A stretch of DNA of 64,000 nucleotides from positions 248,001 to 312,000 of the forward strand of contig JAIUPT010000038.1 in assembly GCA_022315425.1 (NCBI GenBank). The letters run 5' to 3'. The DNA comes from Pseudevernia furfuracea (taxonomy: Eukaryota; Ascomycota; Lecanoromycetes; Lecanorales; Parmeliaceae). This document shows, one piece after another, positions 57,363 through 64,000 of this stretch. Position 1 is the first letter of the stretch, and each line of letters begins with the position of its first letter. The translations under genes were made by a program, and so were the position numbers. A model generated the notes under the pieces. The model worked only from the letters and a program-made list of their open reading frames with translations. It was not told the DNA's origin and made no database searches.

Positions 57363-58766
57363 ATGAGGTCCTCATTCGGCGCCAGGCGCCAGGCTCGCAG
57401 GGTTGGGCAAGGAGATGAAGAGATGGAGGATGCGCGACCTGGATTGGGAAGCCAGGAGAAAGGTAAGAAATTCACTCCCAGGTTTAGAGCACAGTTTTCT
57501 AATGTGTCCGTGCAAACATACAGGCTGACTGCCTCCCTAGAAAACTCCCTTACCGTCATACGTCCCTCAATCGCATCTCGTGGATCCTCAAAAACCAAGA
57601 AGCGGTCATCTGCTAGAGTATCATTTGGACCTGGTGGTACTTCCATGATCGAAGATGATGACAGCAGTGGATCTGCAGTCTTCACGCCTAAGAAATCCAG
57701 CCTGAGCCGGCAGGCCGTTGAGAAGAACGCCCTTCGAAAGACCATAGCGCACAACCTCTCATCAGAACATCTCTCCTTCCGGCAGACAGAGGACCGCCCA
57801 AGCTACAGTGCTGATCACCTCAATGAGCTCAAGATTTCCACGCCCTCTACACCTAAGGACCTACGCTCCGAATCCGACCTCAACGAAAACAGCACAACTC
57901 TCGACCTAGCCTCGAAATTCGGAACTGATCTCGCATTCCAAGATTTCGGCTCGGCCATCCCTACGGACGCTGAGATCCGCGAGAAGAAAGAACGGCGTGC
58001 TCGTCTAGCCAAGGAGCAAGATTTCATCAACCTCAGCGATGAGGGCGCGCAGGAGCAAGAAGACTCAGACGGCGAAATGTCGCTCTTACCTTATGCGAAG
58101 CAAAAGCCATCGAAGAAGGAAGAGACGCGCCTAGTCCGTGACGACGAAGACATAGCAGAAGGCTTCGACGAGTTTGTCTCAGATGGGCGTATTGCACTGG
58201 GCAAGAAAGCGGAACGAGAGCAGAAGAAACGAAACGAGGCCGCCATGCGGGATTTGATCAATGAAGCCGAAGGCGGCAATGACTCTGCAAATTCCGAAGA
58301 CGACGACAGCGAAGCTGAGCGCCATGCTGCATACGAAGCTGCGCAAACTCGAAAAGGAATGGACGGCCTAAGAAGAGAAGAACAGAGTACAAGACCAATG
58401 CGACTAAGAACACCACCGAGGATCACGCCTTTGCCTACGTTGGCTGGATGTTTGGAAAAGCTAAAGCAGAGGCTAGCGGGCATGGAATACGCGCGGATGC
58501 AGAAGGTCCGGACGTTAGAGGAGATTAAGAAGGAGAAAGAAGATATTAGAGTCAGGGAAGAGGAGATTCAGCAGCTACTAAAGGAGACCGGGGAGAGGTA
58601 CGAGAAGCTGAGGAAAGAGGCTGAAGTTGGCCGGGAGGATAGTCCGCCTGACCGCCTGGGTCCAGATGGTGGACTCAGGTCGGAAGAAAGTAAGGTCTCG
58701 ATGGCGAGAAGAGAGTCTGATGGTGCGAACCCATCAGGGATTTGGAAGATGGCTTGGGAACGATGA
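57363..58766 (+). CDS. NTR2: Ntr2-like spliceosome disassembly factor
   Basis: 441 aa if spliced as 57363-57462 and 57541-58766; 467 aa if read through. The 78-nt intron (GTAAGA donor, GCTGAC branch site, CCCTAG acceptor) has no in-frame stop and a length divisible by three. Splicing brings EK next to ENSLTVIRPS, the more family-like form. Ntr2 with Ntr1 recruits the helicase Prp43 to release the lariat spliceosome. Seen: SSARVSFGPGG (about residue 60), EQDFINLSDEG, the core LLPYAKQKPSKKEETRLVRD, DDEDIAEGFDEFVSDGRIAL, GKKAEREQKKR, then a long coiled coil (EKLKQRLAGMEYARMQKVRT, EEIQQLLKETGERYEKLRKE). Highly charged and presumably nuclear. The frame is intact. Confidence 0.88.
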   Translation: MRSSFGARRQARRVGQGDEEMEDARPGLGSQEKGKKFTPRFRAQFSNVSVQTYRLTASLENSLTVIRPSIASRGSSKTKKRSSARVSFGPGGTSMIEDDDSSGSAVFTPKKSSLSRQAVEKNALRKTIAHNLSSEHLSFRQTEDRPSYSADHLNELKISTPSTPKDLRSESDLNENSTTLDLASKFGTDLAFQDFGSAIPTDAEIREKKERRARLAKEQDFINLSDEGAQEQEDSDGEMSLLPYAKQKPSKKEETRLVRDDEDIAEGFDEFVSDGRIALGKKAEREQKKRNEAAMRDLINEAEGGNDSANSEDDDSEAERHAAYEAAQTRKGMDGLRREEQSTRPMRLRTPPRITPLPTLAGCLEKLKQRLAGMEYARMQKVRTLEEIKKEKEDIRVREEEIQQLLKETGERYEKLRKEAEVGREDSPPDRLGPDGGLRSEESKVSMARRESDGANPSGIWKMAWER

Positions 58767-60092
58767 GCCAAAACACAGTCCCGCGCAACAAACACCAGAG
58801 ACCAAAGATACTCTACCAAGAAGCGAACCGCCACTCGCACCTACACCAGAAGTTTTCCAACCACTGCTGGTACTCCGGGTTTAAGGTAACCTGCGCATGC
58901 ACTCTACGTACGCCGGGAAGAGAGCTTGAGGCGGAATCTAACTAGTATGAGCTCACCCAAGCATGTTGATATCCTGCGTACATAGACAGCTCAAATCGAT
59001 AATGAAGATGCACGACCCTTTTGCATGGCCGTCGTGCGCAACCCTTCGTACGCGATGGCCTCACAGAACACGTATCTTTATCGTTTGGAAGGGAAGCTTC
59101 TTCGTATGTCGAACGTATGAATACCTCAACCGGACTCTATATCTATTTCTTCCTTTCTTCCCTTGATTTCTAAAAGAAGTGAGTGCCTTGTCCCTCAATC
59201 TGACCCTATAGACTATGTACGCTTACGCCTGCATTAAGGGATGGTGAACTCCTCCTCACCGCCCCCCACATCGCAGCCGCTCACCCCCTTCAAAAAGCGC
59301 GCCAGTCCCACCCGTCTGCGGCGAACTTGCCACCGTCAGCACCCAACTCAGCGCCATCAGCGCCAACGCTGCCAACGATGTGGCCGGCCTCGACGCGGAA
59401 CTCTCGACGCGGTAGACGCGGAAGTCGCCACCACCATGGACCGAGTCGGTTGGTCCGGATGGCGGACCCGGCGGCTCCTGCGCCACGGCTCAACAGCTCC
59501 AGAACCGCCTCGCCGATGGGGCGTCGGTGGCTTTGCCTCTCTCAACACCCGTGAACGACGCTTCTGGAGATCCCGCGACAGTTGGAGCCGGATCGGGGCT
59601 GTTGATGTGTGGCGAGGAGAGTTGGTTGGGGCTTCTTCCCGATATGTATCTTACCAGATGATTTCGCGTCCCGGGATACGAACGATACGTCCCTTTGTTT
59701 CTTGAAATTTATCAAAACCGCAGAATATCATTATTCGGGGATACTGTTTGCGTGATATGCTTGTTTTTTCGGGGAAAACCTCTCTCCCCCTGATATCGGA
59801 CGATTGTTGGCGCCAAATGTGATGCTCGGACTGTTTTTTTTTTTTTATTGTTTGGAGATGGTACGCCTAATGCCGGACAAGTCCCTCCCTCCTGTCAATA
59901 CACGTTCCTGTCTGATGAATCCAAAAAGGGCATCAGTCCTTCAAATCTGTGCACTCCTGACGAACTTGTGTATACAAAAACCCCTGCCATGAACAGGTTG
60001 GGGAACCCCCTTTGAAACCCTCACAAACGATGTAGATTCCCCAGAACCGCCCATCCATGCCCATCCTAGATCACATCAACTCCTTCCCCCTT
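58767..60092. other. Intergenic; compositionally coding-like patch at 59240-59710
   Basis: The patch has GC-rich codon-like structure in more than one frame (for example ATVSTQLSAISANAANDVAG near 59335-59395, followed by a stop). It may be a remnant of an Ala/Ser-rich protein. No frame can be supported as a gene. The rest is unremarkable; a poly-T run lies at 59835-59846. Confidence 0.35.
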
Positions 60093-63000
60093 CTAAACCG
60101 CAAACCCAATCTCGTCCCTCCTATCATCGGTCAACCGCCCCCACTCCAGCAACAGCCTGAACATGTAAATCTCCATATCCTCCTTCCTCAGCGCCTTACC
60201 CGCCCACTCCCTCCCCGCCTCCGCAATCATCTCCCCAGCCTCCACACGCCCCTTCATCAGCACGGGTCCCGCAACGCCGGCGTCCTCTCCGCCCCCGCCG
60301 CCCGCGGGGTGGGGGTTATCGGCCGTCCCGGTGAAATAAGCCAGCGTGGAGAACAAGCCGTGCAACCTGACATCCACGGGTACGAAATGCTTCCAAGCGG
60401 TCAACCTCCCGTCCCACCAACTCCGGAAGATCCCGGCCCGGAAGGGCAGGCTCTTGCTCTGCAGGAAGGGCAGAAAGCGGCCGGAGAAGCCGGCGCCGTC
60501 CACGTCCATGAGGTAGCGGTAGCGCCAGTGGTCTTGGAAGTCGGTGGGCGGCGCGAAGCCGAACTCGGCGTCTTGGGCCGCGCCGTCACTGTCCCAGGCG
60601 CGGGCGATGCCGCCGACGATGGAGATGTCGAGGGAGAGGTTCAACGCGTTGATCGGGTTCGAGTGGGGGAGGGTCTGGTATGTGTACTTGCCCTGGGCAT
60701 TGGGGAGGAGGATGGGCAAGGTCGGAGAGCGGGAAGTGGGAGCAGTGGTGAGGTTGTTGGCCAGGTGGACGAGACGTTGCCGCGTCATGCCTTTCCAGGT
60801 GCCTCGGCGAGAGACGCCTTCGGAGGTGGCGCCGCGCCAGAAGAGGGTGCTTTCTTTTTCGGCAAAAGACGGGTCTGGATGCTCATTGGTTGCGTTGTAG
60901 TAGATTTTGTCTATGTAGTTCCAGGGGGAGGGGTAGAGTATGTCGGCGTAGCCGTCAACTTTGCTCTGGGAGAAGATGGGGAGCAGCTGACGAGAGGGCT
61001 TAAAGGCCGCGGGGCTAAGGTAGAAGCCGTGGAGATTGCGAAGGTCTGGCTGATGGCAGGGGGAGGCGGAGAGGGTCCAGTTGCTAAGAAAGACGCCATG
61101 GGAGTGAGGTGCGGCGCAGGACGTGCAGAGGACGCTACTGTCCCAGGTGGTTGCTCGTTGGGCAAAAGAAGAGGGAGGGCAGGCTATGGTGCCTACGGAG
61201 AAAGCGTTGGTGCGAGAGTGATCTTCAAACGGTCGTGTGGAACCCAGGTCTTCTGGTATATGCCAGGTCGCAGCTCGATCAGCGCTCCAACTATGTTGTG
61301 CCGTTTTGCGAAGGTGCTTGGGAGATCCCCTAGCAACGCTTCGAAGGTTTTGCAAATCCTTGAAGGAAACTGCCGCCCTTGGCTCATCGTTGAGGTTGAA
61401 CGTCAATACCATGTCGGGCAGGTAGCTTGAGAAGTCCTTCACTAAGTTTATTGCGCCGTCAAGCATCCATCGGTGGGTGGGCAGGAAATCGGGCCCTAGT
61501 CCAGCATGTCCATTCCGGATGATTACTTCGGAAACCTCGTTCCATGGATCCGAAATCACCTGTTGTGTGCGCAGCCTTATCTCAGCAGGTGAGATACCCC
61601 AAAATGGCAGCAGGTCTTCCATCATATTATCGTAGTCGTCGATCACAACAGAGTTTCTCGCTGTTGCGTAACGATACCATGCGTCAAATCCTGGAGGCGG
61701 ATGGCGCTGATAGCGGCGCTCATATTCTTGGACGCACTCGGGCAGATTCTGGCTGGCAGAAGCCTGATTTGCCCAGTCATTTGATTGTTTCTCGGCTTTA
61801 CTTATAAGCCAGTCGATCGGATGAGCGACAAGTTGTTGGGTTTGGAGTTCGTAGGACCAGCCGAGAAATAGAACTAAGAGGATTAGTGTGGAGGATATGG
61901 ACAATGGCATCCGCCGGCTTAGACGTTGTGAAGGTTGACCTCGTCCGCTTCCATATACTACTTCGGCATTTATATACATCGCAGCACCAAGGAGGAATAG
62001 ACCGAGAAATGCTATGAATGGCATCCTTTCGTTAGGAGGCAATACATTCCGGTCAGTCCAAGCGAAGGCGAGCCCAGTACAGTAAATACAGATGCACAAT
62101 ATAAACATTATTAGGTGCAACAGACTATGGTTCGTCGACTGTCCTCGGTCAGTACCTTTCTCATTGAACGATGGTATTTCACATACAATATGAAGCGCGG
62201 CGACGATTGTTAGTGTACTCAAGACTGCTTGCCAAGCCAGACTGCCAGTATACGACCAGTCGACGCCAAACAGTTCCACCCAGTAGACTTTATTGACACC
62301 GAGTGCAATTGTACCACCGATGAACAACACCACGGAAGAAAACTATACAAGGTTAGCATCAAGTATCGGTCGAACCGTACAACAGTGTCACAAATTTACC
62401 AAAAAGATGCAACCCACGGCCACCAAGGGATTGTCGCTCTTCGGGGATGCGTCCACTTTTGCTGTGCTGGCGATGCCCGATATACTGACTAGAACAAAAC
62501 AATCGAGTAGGATTGAGAAAATCTGCATGAGCGGAACGCCAATGTTCGCGCGGGAAGAGAGCGGACATATGTAGGTGGATCTGGGAGCACTCATTACCGA
62601 TGCCTTAACAGAGTACGCAGCTGTCAAGAAAATAGCTGGCCAGAGATTTCGAAAGTTTCGTCCATTGGCGCGGGATGAAGTGTCGGCATTTGGCCGCCTG
62701 CGTTGTATGTACCAATAGTCATAGATAGCGAGAAGCAGAGGTAGATAACCCTGGCAGGAGTTAGAATGCATGCATTGGGCTCAGTATGACAAATTTCTTA
62801 CCTCAACGGAGGTGACTGAACATTGTAAATTTTCAAGGATCAGGCTAGAAAGGACGACCCGTAAGGAAATAGCAATGGCCGTGGAGATAATGACTGTTCT
62901 TCTTGAACGAGGCTGAGTAGCGGTAAATTGCGCAGAACGAGATTCGTTGGAGTTTTTGCGTCCATTAGATACGGGGCTTTCTTGCAAAGGTAATTCGAGT

Positions 63001-63341
63001 ATGTTTGTAGCAGAAGCAGAAGAAGAAGAAGAAGATAGGAAATGGTCTATGAGATTACGAAATAAGAAGAAGCTAGCTCCCAGTATGGACAGAAGGACGA
63101 TAGAAGACTGAACAGGCCGTGCTATTTCTGATCAGTCTGTAAACAGCAGCTGAATAGGCCACTTGTTCCTACCGAGTAAAGGTGATGATTCATATGTTAC
63201 AGATGTAATGGTGGTGCTAAGCAAAACGGCACTGAAAGTTGGATTAGCTGTGTCCAAACTTGCCCTATTTTCCCCTTGGCTATGCGAGCTTGAGCAGGGT
63301 GTTACTAACCCATGTGAGAGCGCACTAGCCTTGCTCAGCAT
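60093..63341 (-). CDS. GT90 (CAP10-like) glycosyltransferase with multi-segment membrane N-terminus
   Basis: About 1005 aa. Exons read as 63341-63310, 63231-63173, 63127-62802, 62750-62400 and 62342-60093. Introns are 78, 45, 51 and 57 nt, and phases fit. The first 480 residues carry many hydrophobic segments, for example SIVLLSILGASFFLF, TVIISTAIAISLRVVLSSLI, AVGCIFLFSSVVLFIGGTIA and LSTLTIVAALHIVC. The lumenal catalytic part follows: LSPAAFKPSRQLLPIFSQSK, DILYPSPWNYIDKIYY, STLFWRGATSEGVSRRGTWK and MTRQRLVHLANN. The nucleotide-sugar-binding end is HWRYRYLMDVDGAGFSGRFL, PFLQSKSLPFRAGIF, then W-DGRLTAWKHFVPVD. Known: GT90 enzymes include the Cryptococcus capsule xylosyltransferase family; fungal members probably glycosylate surface polysaccharides in the Golgi. 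The 5' end is uncertain: further upstream exons may exist above 63341. Confidence 0.88.
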
Positions 63342-64000
63342 CGCCGCTCTTAAGAGATGTGTCTCAACAGCGACGTCCCTTGCATGAATCGAGGAATGCA
63401 AGTAGGGTCCCAGCTGATAATGCCAAGGTGGCTATTGCGGGAAGCCATGCAGCTAGAAAAAGCTTAGCAAAAGGAGTAAAATAAAAATACTCTACTCCGT
63501 ACGGAGTACTCTATCAGATATCAGAAAGTTTTTCCGGACTTCCCCCGAAACCATTTTCGCATTTTCCATTTTCCATTTTCCCTCACATCAAAACGAAGCA
63601 GCTTCCTTTACTTGAAACGACCGTCAGATGATTGATGCGAGGCGCGATTGATGGTTTGCCATCATTTCTGTTTCTGAGTTCAGCCTATCTAGACCGTGCA
63701 GCTAAGTTCGGGCAAGCATGCCTCGAAAAGCGGTGTATGCACATCTCCATGCTGTTGAAGATCCAGAAATGTCAAGCTGACAGGCTCAAAGCGACTCGCG
63801 CATCCCCGCTTTAATTCGTAATGCAGTACAAGTACGTTGACTTATATCATCTTCGTATTATGATCAGCACCGACTGACCCAACTTGCGCGTAGGAGAAGA
63901 AACGAAGCTTTTTCGTCGTGGTGGGAGACCGAGCGAAAGACGTCATCGTTCACTTACACTACATCCTCTCAAGTGTGGACATCAAGCAAAACAAGTCCGT
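63342..64000. other. Right edge of window, no gene supported
   Basis: May contain the true first exon of the GT90 gene: the minus frame is open back to about 63440 (HYQLGPYLHSSIHARDVAVE). An ACTCCGTACGGAGT palindrome lies at 63494-63507. Nothing else recognised. Confidence 0.4.

Noticed and set aside
59241..59705. 154-codon plus-strand ORF, Arg-rich
   Set aside because: Composition effect of a GC-rich patch; overlapping frames look equally coding-like and none has a conserved motif.
60057..61430. 457-codon plus-strand ORF
   Set aside because: Antisense shadow of the GT90 catalytic domain; no ATG-led recognisable product.
1..64000. tRNA, rRNA, CRISPR or operon structures
   Set aside because: No cloverleaf-like stretch with A and B boxes was convincing, no rRNA was seen, and the genome is eukaryotic.

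Overview
The window is nuclear DNA of a filamentous ascomycete (Pezizomycotina). The genes carry short GT-AG introns (about 45-170 nt, with CTAAC/CTGAC-like branch sites). The gene families are typical of this group: HET domain, fungal rhodopsin-like membrane protein, Zn2Cys6 factor, NACHT/ankyrin and NACHT/WD-type NLR-like proteins, GT90. Gene-bearing blocks alternate with AT-rich stretches that hold decayed sequence. No order or genus can be fixed from this window; Leotiomycetes or Sordariomycetes are both possible. All identifications rest on reading the translations, with no database search.

Layout, left to right. 1-3.3 kb: the 5' part of VPS8 (minus, runs off the left edge), divergent from a GPALPP/DUF3752 protein. 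3.3-5.8 kb: no intact gene, one possible decayed minus-strand gene. 5.8-8.8 kb: a HAD phosphatase and a fungal rhodopsin-like membrane protein, both minus. 11.4-12.1 kb: acireductone dioxygenase (methionine salvage). 14.3-15 kb: a small membrane protein. 15.5-16.2 kb: the tail of a dead pogo/Fot1-type transposase. 16.9-18.8 kb: a HET-domain gene. 21.8-23.7 kb: a two-exon gene of unknown function. 25.8-29.6 kb: a lipase-like/NACHT/ankyrin gene with almost identical 99-bp ankyrin units. 31.3-32.6 kb: a broken AAA ATPase. 33.7-37 kb: ERO1 (ER oxidative folding) and CIA2 (cytosolic Fe-S assembly). 39.8-42.9 kb: a six-exon Zn2Cys6 factor with a GC-AG intron. 43.6-44.4 kb: SmG in five exons. 45.3-45.9 kb: a dead dual-specificity phosphatase. 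46.9-50.3 kb: an MFS transporter and a fructosamine-kinase-like protein. 51.1-55.9 kb: an intronless lipase-like/NACHT/WD-type gene. 57.4-58.8 kb: NTR2 (spliceosome disassembly). 60.1-63.3 kb: a multi-membrane-segment GT90 (CAP10-like) glycosyltransferase.

How they fit together. Housekeeping genes (VPS8, ADI1, ERO1, CIA2, SmG, NTR2) are scattered singly, as is usual in fungi, and no operon or metabolic cluster is evident. The accessory content is self/non-self-recognition-like: one HET protein and two NLR-like proteins with different sensor repeats lie within about 39 kb, interspersed with dead genes. Several of the lesions are C-to-T or G-to-A in CpA context, as expected from RIP. The most unusual object is the ankyrin NLR. 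It has recently duplicated repeats, a cysteine where its hydrolase-like domain would have the catalytic serine, and a NACHT-to-ankyrin junction that looks either broken or spliced through a weak donor.
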